Shown here: positions 1 to 10,582 of the stretch, in pieces
Position numbering within the stretch: the stretch's first letter is position 1
Layout: each line of letters opens with the position of its first letter
Source of the DNA: Brachionus plicatilis
Lineage: Eukaryota > Rotifera > Eurotatoria > Ploima > Brachionidae
Assembly: GCA_010279815.1 (NCBI GenBank)
Contig: QEOQ01000640.1
Span: 660,117-724,116, forward strand
Length of the DNA: 64,000 nucleotides
Direction: 5' to 3'
The notes under the pieces: generated by a model
The model's database searches: none
What the model was told of the DNA's origin: nothing
What the model saw: only the letters and a program-made list of their open reading frames with translations
Made by a program: the position numbers and the translations under genes

Positions 1-566
1 AGTAATTCGTATGATCATTCCAAAGAATGTGATCAAAATTGTAAAAAGAAATTTCTGTGCAATTTTAAACAAGCTCGTCCAAATAAATTGATACCATGTT
101 AATAAAGAATTATTGTTATTGATTTAGAAAAGTTTTAATAAATATTTAGATTTTATTTTTCAAAAATTTAAAATTATATTTCATTTTTTTTATTTTTCTT
201 AAATTATGAACCATTTGGCCAATATTTTTCCGGATTTGATCTCACCTTAATGGATTTTCATAAAAATTTTATCAACTTTGTTTTTAAAAACACTAAATGA
301 ATTTGAGCTAAAAATAAATTTATCAAGTTTGTTTCATACATTGACTACTCTGTTGCTAAAAAATCTTTGTTAACAGCTCTTCACTGTTTTTTCTCAATCG
401 CAAATTCATAATGTCTAGGAGGTTGACCAAATAAATTTTGATTTCTCTTTTTGAAGACTAAGGGTACATGTCTAAGTTTTTACCTGGTAAATTGAATTTC
501 GTAAGTATTTCAATTAAATCTCCTAAAATTTTCTTGTCACTAAAATAGTAATATAAATCTTCGATT

Positions 567-592
567 TAGTAGTAGTAGTAGTAGTAGTAGTA
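567..592. repeat. (AGT)n microsatellite
   Basis: About eight uninterrupted copies of the trinucleotide AGT (TAG) are seen directly. It is a simple repeat and codes for nothing convincing. Confidence 0.9.
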
Positions 593-638
593 AAATAAAC
601 TGCTGTACAGATTTATTTATTATTTATTAAAAATATAG

Positions 639-690
639 TTCGGGTTATACCCTGGCAGTTTGGAATGGATCTTAGTCCTTCCTTTCAGCC
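639..690 (-). repeat. Dispersed repeat tail, copy A
   Basis: Read on the minus strand, this segment has the order: GGCTGAAAGGAAGG, then a TCCATTC..AACTGCC core, then GGGTATAACCC, then an AT-rich ATAATAAATAAA tail. The same order recurs at 837-882 and 38897-38955, and partly at 7124-7156. A conserved block followed by an A/T-rich tail suggests the 3' end of a LINE or SINE, but the family is not identified. Confidence 0.5.
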
Positions 691-836
691 AAATGTTTTT
701 AGTTCATACTTTAAAAAATATAAATACAATAAATCTTCGATTAAAATCTATTATTTCAATTCATAAACCCTTTTTGTATCTCTTTTTACTTATTTATTTT
801 TAGTTTTAAAAATAATTCAGGAAAAGAAAAAATATT

Positions 837-882
837 TCCAGGGCAGTTCAGAATGGCGGCGCCTTCTTTTTAGCCTTCATGA
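837..882 (-). repeat. Dispersed repeat tail, copy B
   Basis: The minus strand reads CATGAAGGCTAAAAAGAAGG and then the CCATTCTGAACTGCCCTGG core. This matches copy A at 639-690 and the start of the copy at 38897-38955. It is probably a truncated 3' end of a retroposon. Confidence 0.5.
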
Positions 883-1491
883 TTCCATATTGATTATATA
901 GTTTTAAATTATTAGAAAAAAAATTATTCAAAAAAATTAATTATAGAATGAATTATTGTAGCTCTTTTTTGCACGGATTCTAGCATTTTAATGTAATTTA
1001 TTTAATAAGATATCCAAACCCGCGCTTCCAAATCAGGATTGTTTATTATTTTAAAATGTAACAGTGTAAATTAATGATGAACAAATAAAAATTGATTTTT
1101 TTATTTAATTAAAATTGATTAAAAAATATTGATAAAATTTTTTTTAAATTTGTGTTATTTTATTATTTTTATTTCAAGACTTAAGTATGGGATGCTAAAC
1201 TTTTGAATATCTAATATTAATATTGAATACTATCAGAAATGGAAAATATTCAACTCCATATTTTCCTCAGCACATATGGGGCTTCTTTTATCAGATTCAG
1301 TAATTTAACTTTTAACTGAAAGACAAGCTACAGAATGGGCAGCAATAAATGGAACATGCAAATAATGGTATCTAATTTGTTTTTGAAGGAGATATTATGT
1401 AAATTTTAAAATTTTATTGAAAAAATTAAATTAAAAAACAAAACTAAAAATTTGGAAGTAATGTACAGATTTACAATAAAAGAATAAAGAA

Positions 1492-2262
1492 TTAAATTAG
1501 ATATAAGCTATTTTGATATTCTTCAAAATTAATTTCGCCTGGAACATCCCTTTCCAAAAGTTGTTCCAAATATGCAATGTATTCCATAGCACCGACAACA
1601 ATATCTAATCTTGACATTTTCCTTCGTTTTCGTCCGGTTGTGATTGGCAAAGCCTCTCTCAAATTAACATAGCAATCATTCATTATACACATTCGCTTTC
1701 TTTCTCTCATATTAGCGGCAATTCTTTGGCTACGAGTGAGAATTCTTTTCTTCCTTTCCATATTTGACTGAGAATCCAATTGACTTCCATTCAAACTAAA
1801 ATCAAAATTTTCATAATCTAGTTCCTCATATTCTTCAGCACTTTTCTTTGACTGCTTGCTTTTTTTATTTTTTGGTTCTGTAAAATCATTTAAATTTAAA
1901 TCAGGATAATAATTAGAAAAACTTTCATGCTGATCACGTGATCTTTTACCACTATGATCACGTGATTTTGAGTCACATGAAACATTTGGCAATTGATTAG
2001 GCAAATTGCTTGGACTTAATGCGTAATTCAGCTTCATTACTGGAGGTGAATTGAATGAAGTATTTTCTGAGCCATAACCACTTGAAAATGTCCTGTTATC
2101 ACTGGTTGGAGTGGCAACGTAAGATCCATTCAATGGCATGAATGGATTGATTTCATGATAAACATTCTTTATTAAAGAATTATTGTAGAAATAATTGGAA
2201 TTGATGTTTGAAGGGCTGTTTTGGTATGGTGAGGTAGTCCAGTTGTAGTTGAATTGAGCCAT
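1492..2262 (-). CDS. bHLH transcription factor, single exon
   Basis: This gene encodes a 256-residue protein with one basic helix-loop-helix domain at about residues 177-235. The DNA-contacting motif NMRERKRM (the Glu and Arg residues expected to read an E-box) is followed by helix 1, a loop and helix 2 (SRLDIVVGAMEYIAYLEQLL). The loop is unusually basic (GRKRRKM). The N-terminal 165 residues are rich in Asn, Ser, Tyr and Pro, with a lysine-rich stretch near 130-140 that could be a nuclear signal. The start is the first ATG of the open frame; the stop is followed by AT-rich DNA and no intron is needed. The family is clear (animal tissue-specific, class A-type bHLH dimerising through HLH), but I cannot assign the subfamily: Fer/Ptf1a-like, Atonal-like and MyoD-like factors all differ in the loop. 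It presumably acts in the nucleus in cell-fate control, by family analogy only. Confidence 0.8.
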   Translation of the reverse strand: MAQFNYNWTTSPYQNSPSNINSNYFYNNSLIKNVYHEINPFMPLNGSYVATPTSDNRTFSSGYGSENTSFNSPPVMKLNYALSPSNLPNQLPNVSCDSKSRDHSGKRSRDQHESFSNYYPDLNLNDFTEPKNKKSKQSKKSAEEYEELDYENFDFSLNGSQLDSQSNMERKKRILTRSQRIAANMRERKRMCIMNDCYVNLREALPITTGRKRRKMSRLDIVVGAMEYIAYLEQLLERDVPGEINFEEYQNSLYLI

Positions 2263-2868
2263 CTTAATTTAATTTCTTTTTTTTTCTGAGTTATGTTTTT
2301 TCAAGGGATAAATAATTTTATTTATACCAAATTTTATTAAATTTTTAGTGATTTAATGAATAAAAATTCAATGAATTTAATTTATATGAATATTAACTCA
2401 AGTCTAATTGAGTGAATTACCATTCATTGACTTTTGAAATGGTAAAATTTTACCTAAGAGTATTACAGCTAATTAGTTGAGAAGATTACTAAAGTGTGAT
2501 CATTATCATTAATTAGTTAATTTGCATGAACATTAATTTTACTGGTCAATTATTATATGCAAAATCTCAGGTAGAGTTGCAGCATGTTGAACTGCTGAGC
2601 AAGTCCAGTAATCAGATACATTTCGTTACGAAATGGTGTATCGATAGCAAATTAATTTGACTAGGCCAACTTATTGTGAATGTGTATGTCAATTAAGTCA
2701 ATTAAAAATAATCTCATATTTGGAATAATTTAAATTTTTAGATTAACTTAAAATTCTAGTTTATTATAACACTGTGTCAAAGACAAAAAGCAAAAATTTT
2801 AAGTTAAAATTTAATTATTATTTAATAAATAAATTTCAAAAAAAAAACGTTTAAAATACGAAAATTTT
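2263..2868. other. Intergenic spacer
   Basis: This is the 5' flank of the bHLH gene and the 3' flank of the leftward myosin light chain copy. The only structure noted is a perfect small hairpin, CATTTCG-TTA-CGAAATG, at 2619-2635. No gene is seen. Confidence 0.6.
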
Positions 2869-4062
2869 CTAGTCTTGTGGGAAAGGGCCAGCAATCACTT
2901 TGCGAACAAAAACTTTAAAAAAAAAAATTTAATTAAATTAATTATTTTAATAAAAAGAAAAGTGATAAACTTACCATCGTAGTTAATCATTCCATCGCCA
3001 TCCTCTTTGGTGTCTGTGCACTTCATGATTTCTTCCAATTGGTCTGGTGTGAGTTTTTCGGCTAAATAAAAATAAGAAAATTAAATTGCTCCACTAAAAA
3101 AAAAGGAAATTTTTTAAATAAATTTTTTCTCATTTCTTCAATCTTAATAATTCTTTATCTAAATTTTTATTTAAATTTGAAAGAGTTATAGTAAAAAACA
3201 AATACATAAACATTTATAACCATTAAAAGAAAACAAATAATAATTTTAGTTATCTAAGTTCAAACCCAGCTTCTTTCCAAAGATATAAATAAACTTTAAA
3301 AAAATTAAAATTTATGAATGGTAAAGCATAAATCTAAATGTTTAGAAGCTTATTTAAAATTTATCTATCATTATGTTCCTTTAGTTGCCAGACTGGTAAA
3401 TTTTAATGAATCAAGATTTTTCGAACTTCCAACTCCTTTGAGCAAGTGTTACATTTCGGCTTCTTCTTGAATCGACCAATACTTTAAACCTTTAGCACAA
3501 ATCGTTTCAATTTATTTTAATCTTTTCTCATTTAATTCATTTATTTTTATCTTTTTTAAAATCTGAAGGATCGATATAGTCTAAAATAGATAAATATTTT
3601 TTACCTAGTTTTTTTATATAATTCAAAACCTGGAATAAAAAATTTGAAAAAAAAACTACGTATTTCTGTCATTTTTTTAAAGTAGATCTAAACGTAATAA
3701 AAATAAGTCAAATTACCCATGGCGACCAAAACCTGGCTCAACTCTGCCAAAGACAAAAGACCATTGGATTCCTTGTCGTACAATTTAAGACCCTCCATGA
3801 AGTCTTCGTATGTGCCCCAGGTTTTCTCTGGCATTTTGAAGAACTCGCTGTAGATGGCCAAAAACTCTTCGACAGTGATGGTTTTTGAGCCCGGTTTGGC
3901 AGTTTGTCCTCGCTTCTCACACTCGGCATTGGTAACAGCCAACCCCAGCGATCTCAGCATATCGCCAATGTGGTGAGCGTCAACTTTGCTTTCGTATTTT
4001 TTATCGAAAACTTCGAAGACTTGTTTAGCTTCGTCAACTTTATCCTGAGGTAAACTAGCCAT
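2869..4062 (-). CDS. Myosin essential light chain, copy 1 (leftward)
   Basis: Three coding exons: 4062-3717, 3061-2975 and 2912-2869 (minus strand). They join in frame with GT..AG introns to a protein of 158 residues. It is an EF-hand protein of the myosin essential light chain family, which binds the IQ motif of the myosin heavy-chain lever arm. Family marks are the FEVFDKK start of EF-hand 1, FMEGLKLYDKESNGLLSLAE in the third EF-hand, and a C-terminal FVRKVIAGPFPQD, as in muscle ELCs. The start is the ATG at 4062; a TTG two codons upstream is not needed. Exons 1 and 2 are identical base for base to copy 2 (5206-5809), and intron 2 differs by one T in a homopolymer. Intron 1 is 655 nt, ten times longer than in copy 2 and unrelated in sequence. 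Exon 3 ends ..QD-stop, one residue shorter than copy 2. Confidence 0.9.
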
Positions 4063-5205
4063 TGTCAAAATTAAAATCTAATCTTAAAACTAAATAAATA
4101 TATATTTAATAATTATTTTTCATTTACAAATAAATATTAACAACATTCGATTTAAATAACTTATTTTATACCCTTTAGGATCTTATAATATTTTACTGAG
4201 CTTTACTCTCAGTAGTTTCTTCATATCTAAATTATGCCAAATAAGCTTAAACAACACTTAGTTTACTGCTAAAGAGAGAACAAAATGAATCTTGTTCTTT
4301 CACTTCAGCCAATGTTCTTCTCCCATCTTTGCATATAGTTCTATTACAATCGAATTATAATAATAATTAATTTTGAAAATATGGTACCTATTCGATGGAA
4401 TAGTTATATCCATCTTGGCATGTATTCTGTTTGCTAATAGTTTTATTATTCCGATCTATTCTGATCTATATTCTACAACTTGAATTATTTCTTTATATGA
4501 ACATTAGCATAGCGTTCATGTTAATCAGCTAGTTTCTGATTGTAATCGGAATATTAGGTTCTGCATTAAGCTCTTTTGGAATAATAATAAGTTTAAAGCA
4601 TCTATATAAATTTGAAGCAACTTTTTTATTTTTAAAAATCACTACGAAAACAATAAATGAAAATTTCGATTTCATTGTTTGTCTAGATCAGATTGCTTGG
4701 TATAAAACCAGTGGTACAAATTTATAATAGCTTATTAGTCTGTTTGAATAGATTCAGGTGGTGCTGAAGAAAATGCCAAATAATTTATTCATTAAAGGCG
4801 CTTATTCTTTATAAGGAATTGAGTTCATTTGAGGTATTTATGCCTAAAAGCTTCATTTAATCAGATAACCCAGCATACAATTTATCTTGATTCAGATACA
4901 TAATCATTAGAGTTCAGAATAAGATATCTACTATTGAATTAAGCATAAATTGTATGAATTCTGATATTTAGAAAGCTTTGAGCTAAACATAAACAAAAGT
5001 ATGAGATTGTTTAACCAATCGATTATTTATGAACAGAATCGCTGGGTTAAGTATTGGCATAAATACTTTTTTATCTAAATTTTTACTTCGACTAGCTTGA
5101 ATTTTAATCTATTTATCTTGAAATTCCAAAGCGTAATGCTCATTTTTTTTTATTTTATTTTATTATCTTGATTTAGAATTATAATCGATTTATTTTGAGA
5201 ACAAA
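4063..5205. other. Spacer between divergent myosin light chain genes
   Basis: This 1.14-kb spacer must hold both promoters, since the two genes are transcribed away from each other. The two 5' flanks next to the ATGs are not similar. An imperfect inverted repeat is visible: GTATTTATGCC plus AACCCAGC near 4836-4876, matched in reverse near 5041-5070. It could be a small foldback element of about 235 bp. No coding sequence is seen. Confidence 0.5.
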
Positions 5206-5809
5206 ATGGCTAGTTTACCTCAGGATAAAGTTGACGAAGCTAAACAAGTCTTCGAAGTTTTCGATAAAAAATACGAAAGCAAAGTTGACGCTCACCACAT
5301 TGGCGATATGCTGAGATCGCTGGGGTTGGCTGTTACCAATGCCGAGTGTGAGAAGCGAGGACAAACTGCCAAACCGGGCTCAAAAACCATCACTGTCGAA
5401 GAGTTTTTGGCCATCTACAGCGAGTTCTTCAAAATGCCAGAGAAAACCTGGGGCACATACGAAGACTTCATGGAGGGTCTTAAATTGTACGACAAGGAAT
5501 CCAATGGTCTTTTGTCTTTGGCAGAGTTGAGCCAGGTTTTGGTCGCCATGGGTAAGTTGGAAAATAAATGAGCTTATGGATGATACAGTGATTTTTAATT
5601 TTTTTTGTTTTTAGCCGAAAAACTCACACCAGACCAATTGGAAGAAATCATGAAGTGCACAGACACCAAAGAGGATGGCGATGGAATGATTAACTACGAT
5701 GGTAAGTTTATCACTTTTCTTTTTATTAAAATAATTAATTTAATTAAATTTTTTTTTTAAAGTTTTTGTTCGCAAAGTAATTGCTGGTCCTTTCCCACAA
5801 GACATTTAA
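5206..5809 (+). CDS. Myosin essential light chain, copy 2 (rightward)
   Basis: Exons 5206-5551, 5615-5701 and 5763-5809 join in frame to 159 residues. The introns are 63 and 61 nt with GTAAG donors and TTTAG/AAAG acceptors. The protein is the same essential light chain as copy 1, with an extra C-terminal Ile (..GPFPQDI). It should form part of the muscle or non-muscle myosin II lever arm; the family normally has four EF-hand folds with poor Ca2+ ligands, as here. Exon 3 carries two synonymous changes relative to copy 1 (GTA/GTG and GGT/GGC) before the different ends. A polyadenylation signal AATAAA lies at 5896-5901. The ATG is preceded by GAACAAA, a reasonable animal start context. The high exon identity suggests very recent duplication or ongoing gene conversion. 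Confidence 0.92.
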
Positions 5810-5895
5810 GAGAATGCAATTAGACTTAGTTGAAGCTACGTTAAAATTATTTATAACTAATTTTTTAATATCGATAATATTCAGAGAATTTCGTA

Positions 5896-5901
5896 AATAA
5901 A
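5896..5901 (+). terminator. Poly(A) signal of myosin light chain copy 2
   Basis: A canonical AATAAA lies about 90 nt after the stop codon of the rightward myosin light chain gene. Position and motif fit; the cleavage site itself cannot be seen. Confidence 0.6.
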
Positions 5902-8461
5902 ACAGATTAGATTTAAAATGGAAATTTTTAAAAGGTTGTGTTCTCTATGATTTCTTTTTTTTTTAAATATTCAATTTATCAATAAATCGATTAAACAAAA
6001 AAAATTTCTCTATTTTCAAAATATCCATAAAATTAAAATGATCTTTCTATTTTTTTTAAAGGCTATCTATTTAAAAAACCTTAGGATTAACTAATGGATA
6101 TAATTGTAAAGTTTACATAAACAATAAACTAAATTAACGCCACAAAACTTATCCATGTAAAAGCATACTGTAAAATACAAATTTAATATATTCCAAGCAA
6201 AAAATTGATTATATTGAATTCATTTTTTGATAAAATGATTATCATAGAAAAACAAAAATAAAATAAATATTATCAAAATATTTAAATTATTATTTAAACC
6301 GTTTAACTACGTTAAGTCAAAATTTAATAATAATAATCAAAGATTAATATTAAAAAAATATTTAAGCTTTGTTTTTTTTGTAATTATTTTTGTAAAAACA
6401 AAAATTAAAAGTAAAATATTATAAATGAAAAATGAGTAAAGTTAAGTAAAGAAAAGTCAAAAAAATATTTTTTTCAATGCTGTATACTCTTACAGTGATC
6501 TGTTCTATAAAACACAATATTCAGTTTTGTTCTCACTTTCTATCGATTCCATTTTACAGAGTCTCTAATTCATCAACAATGTTCTTAAATCCGAAATTCG
6601 GGTTTTATTCAGTCTTTTCCTCCCAATTTTGTTTGTTTTGAGTTTGGGTATGATTTGAGTAACTCTTTTTTCGGGTAATTGTAATGGGTATGGATTGTAG
6701 TACCAAATTTTACGGGTTTAAATGCTGAGATTTAAAAAAATGGCTATTGATAAAAAGTTTTTTTTTAAATTTTTCAAATAACAAAATTTTAATTCAAATT
6801 TTTTATTGGGCACTAAAATTTTAATGTTATAGTAATTAGGTCATAAACTACCATTGTTCATAATTTTTTACCAATCTCTGAAACTTGCCTGATCTATTAT
6901 AAGGTTATTAATCGATTTCAGATAGATTTATAATTAAATATTTAATAATTTAATATTTTGAAAAATATAAAATTATTAAAACGCATAAAGTAATAAACTG
7001 TGTCTATTTTAAAAGAACTATAATACTGAATTTAGAGCAAATTATTTATTTAATATTTTTTAAAGCTGCATTTTGCATTGGTTATTTAATTTGAATTATT
7101 ATTATTATTTATTTTATTAATTTGAGGGTAACCTAAGGCTACTCAGAATGGATCTTTCTTTTTATTTAATTTGAACTAATCAAAAAAAAAACAATTTGAT
7201 TGCTTCAGACAAAAACATTTAATTCATTTTTTTTAAATCGAACTGGTCTTAGTAAGTTTCGTAAGTTTCTAATTCAGTATTTTAATTTTTTATTTAATAT
7301 TATCTTCTTTTTTTTCAAGCGCATTTTTTAAACAAAATATTGAACATTAAAATTTAACTTCAATTAAATTGAGTAATGGAACTGAAAAAGAAAACAAAAT
7401 GCCGGTTTGATTAATTCCGGAATATTACCAAAGTAATTTCCAAAAAAAAACATTTTACAGTTACAGGTATTTTAATTTAAATTTTATTAATATTTTTAAT
7501 TTAATATCAAGGTAAATACGTAATCTTGCAAAATAATAAAAGTTTAAAAAAGTCTTGATGCTATTTTTTTTTAGAGAAATTTTTGAATGTCCTAGTTTTT
7601 TGATAAACAAATAATAAGGATTTATTTTCACAAATTAACTTAGTTTAATATAAAATTTTTTTACTCTTAAAAATAAATCAAAACAAGAAATCTTTATAAA
7701 GCTAAAATAGTTAACTAAGTTCTAATATATACTAGAGAAAAAGATCAACCAATAAAATGGTAACTGTTTAGAACAAACATAGATATTAAAGTTCTACAAT
7801 AATTATTTTCGTAAAAAAAATGTATTAGAAAAATACATATTTCAAAATTTTTAATTTGTGCTTTTTATAGAATAATCTTTAAAACGTAAAAAAATTAAAA
7901 TATTTGAAAACTCTAATAAGCCATTAATATTAAGATCAAATTCAAATAAAGCTTTCGATTAAAATCATCAATAGCCTTATCAAATTATATATTTAAACTA
8001 ATTTCGTTTCTTTTAAAAATGTTCTATGAAAATGAAATTGTTGGCGTAAACCTGAATCAAATGATTGGTTTTCAAAAATAATTTATTTTTAATTTAAATA
8101 AAAATTAAGGTCAAATAATCTTTTAATTAGGAATTACAAACGAATGACGAAAAAAATAATATAAACTCTTCTAGTTCTCAAAGGATACAAAAAGAGTAGA
8201 ATAAATAAATTAATAATTATAAATATAATCGAGTTGCAATTTTATAATACTATTTGGTTAATTTTTTTTAAAATTTACGACTTAAACTAAAAATTAAACT
8301 ATGATTTTAAAATAGCTTTAGTCCGACATAATCATTGAAAAAAAATGAAAAGGAAGTTTGTGGATAAAAAATACATTTTTTTAAAAAAAAATCGGTAAAA
8401 TAATTTTAATCGAGTGCATTGAAGTAAGAAAGAAAATTTTTGGCTCAAGTAAAAAAAGGGT
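5902..8461. other. Intergenic between convergent genes
   Basis: This 2.6-kb AT-rich spacer lies between the 3' ends of myosin light chain copy 2 and ATP6V1A. It holds an ATT microsatellite and a fragment of the dispersed repeat tail at 7124-7156. I see no gene, RNA gene or intact mobile element. Confidence 0.6.
7124..7156 (-). repeat. Dispersed repeat tail, partial copy C
   Basis: The minus strand reads AGATCCATTCTGAGTAGCC, then AGGTTACCCT, then an ATTAATAAAATAAATAATAAT tail. This matches the core and tail order of the copies at 639-690 and 837-882 but is shorter. The similarity is by eye. Confidence 0.35.
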
Positions 8462-10582
8462 TTAATGATCTTCAAGATCTCTGAAAGCAGCAAGCATTCT
8501 TTCATTCAAATCCATTAATTCGTGTTTTATCTTTGATTCACTATCTTTGCTAGGATCTTTGAACTTCATCGAACTCAATTCATACAAAATACCACCCATG
8601 TGATCTTTTATAATAGTCCAAGTTATTTTGTTCTCTGACTGGGCAGTTGACTCAACAGCACGACGAGCAGCGTCGTAAAAACCAATAAAATTCTGCAGCA
8701 TTAATACTGATTTATAGAATGGACAATATCTTTATAAAAAAAAATTAACAGGATTAAGAAAAAAAATTGTTTTCCAGTACCTATCGTAGGTCGAGTAACC
8801 ATTTTGTTGTAAAAAGTCATCCTTGATCAATTTGGCTACTTCAAGTGTAATCTTGTCTGTCTCGGCCAAAGCGTTCTATTAAATTAGAAAAAAGAAAATT
8901 ATTTTTTATTTTTTCATATAAAGAAAATTATTTTTTATTTTTTCATATAAAGAAAATACGCTTACTTTGCCAACTAGCTGCACAATTTCTGACAAGTCTT
9001 CTTCTTCTTGCAAAATTTCTTTACACTTAGAAAAAAAACATTCAAAACTTTTATCTTCTGTCTAAAATTGTTTACCTTGGTCCTCAAAGGAACAAATTCG
9101 GGAAAATTTTTTTCATAATATTCTTCCAAAGACCTCATATATTTACTGTAACTTATCAGCCAGTTAACAGATGGAAAATGCTTACGCTGAGCTAGTTTTT
9201 TGTCCAAACCCCAAAATACTTGGACAATGGAAAGAGTGGCAGCAGTGACCGGATCGGCAAAGTCACCTCCTGGCGGAGAAACAGCGCCCACAATGGTAAC
9301 TGAGCCTTCACGAGCTGGATTTCCGATGCATCGCACTCGGCCAGCTCTTTCGTAAAACGAGGCCAATCTGGCAGCCAAATAAGCTGGATAGCCTGCATCA
9401 GCAGGCATTTCAGCGAGACGACCGGAAATTTCTCTTAAAGCCTCAGCCCAGCGCGATGTAGAATCAGCCATCATCGCTACATTGTAGCCCATATCTCTAA
9501 AGTATTCACTAAGCGTGATGCCGGTGTAAATGGACGCTTCACGGGCAGCTACAGGCATATTGGACGTGTTGGCCACCAGCGACGTTCGCTTCATAATTGA
9601 CTCAGTTCGACCATTTACTTCCATTGTCAATTGAGGAAAGTCTTTCAATACTTCAGCCATTTCGTTTCCACGTTCACCACAACCAACGTAAATAATTGCA
9701 TCACTGTTCGAAAATTTTGACAAAGACTGAGAAATTACGGTCTTTCCACAGCCAAAAGCTCCCGGTATGGCTGTGGTGCCTCCTTGGACACAACTTTAAA
9801 ATAATTTGAAAAAAATAAATTTTTTTATAAATAAAACATTTTTTATTTTCTTACGGAAATAGTGCATCTAGAACTCTTTGACCAGTCAAAAGCGGATAGT
9901 TGGCAGATAATTTTTCAGCAACAGGTCTCATTTGTCGCACTGGCCAAATCTGGTACAATTTGTGTTTTGTTATTACACCTTCGAATTCTGTTTCAAGAAC
10001 AACGTCCTCTACATGGTAGTTGCCAGGTTCGGCAATGTTCACCACTGTTCCTTTGGCTTTCGGATTGACCATTATTTTGTGTTTGATTAGCGAATTTTCA
10101 TGAACTTCGCCAAAAATGTCGCCACCAGTCACGTGACTACCAACCTTAAGATTCGATGGTGTAAAGTCCCAAGTAGAGCTTCGATTCAGAGCTTTGGTAT
10201 CTACTCCTCTGGGAATGTAAATGCTTTGAAATAATTCAGCAATGTCCTCCAAAGGACGCTGTATACCATCGAAAATTCCGTCCATAATGCCCGGACCGAG
10301 TTCGATGGATAGCGGCTTTCCAGTTTTGTACACTGGATCGCCTACAGTCAAGCCAGAAGTTTCTTCGTAGACTTGAATTGTAGCCAAATCGCCTTCAAGA
10401 CGAATGATTTCACCAACCAGCTGTAAATAGCCTACTCGGACCAATTCATACATGGCACTACCTGACATTTGATTTGCGATGACCACAGGGCCCGATACAC
10501 CGAATATGTAGCCCAAATCTGATTCTTTGTCATCGTCGCTGAGCTTTGGCAAAGCATTCATCTTTTCCGCTAACTTGTTCAT
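8462..10582 (-). CDS. ATP6V1A: V-type proton ATPase catalytic subunit A
   Basis: Five coding exons (minus strand): 10582-9855, 9793-9076, 9025-8966, 8875-8781 and 8729-8462. They join in frame to 622 residues, close to the usual 617. The protein is the ATP-hydrolysing A subunit of the V1 sector, which drives H+ pumping into lysosomes, endosomes and other acidic compartments. Seen in sequence: the N-terminal beta-barrel ([19 protein letters not shown]), the A-specific insert with DALFPCVQGG, the Walker A loop GAFGCGKT (Lys about 260), GERGNEM with the catalytic Glu (about 283), and [20 protein letters not shown]. The C-terminal helical domain ends at LEDH. Introns are 50-90 nt; the 90-nt intron (8876-8965) contains a tandem duplication of 29 nt (8892-8949). 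The first ATG (10582) gives the expected N-terminus. Confidence 0.96.

Larger units (their letters stand above)
1..1491. other. Intergenic, AT-rich, with two short repeat tails
   Basis: No open frame or spliced gene is visible. It holds a TAG/AGT trinucleotide microsatellite at about 567-592. Two short segments (about 639-690 and 837-882) resemble each other and two other places in the window; they are listed separately as a dispersed repeat. The rest is poly-A/T-rich DNA downstream of the leftward bHLH gene. Confidence 0.6.

Noticed and set aside
3250..3275. GTTCAAACCC word resembling a tRNA B box
   Set aside because: There is no A box or cloverleaf in the preceding 50 bases; it sits in the light-chain intron.
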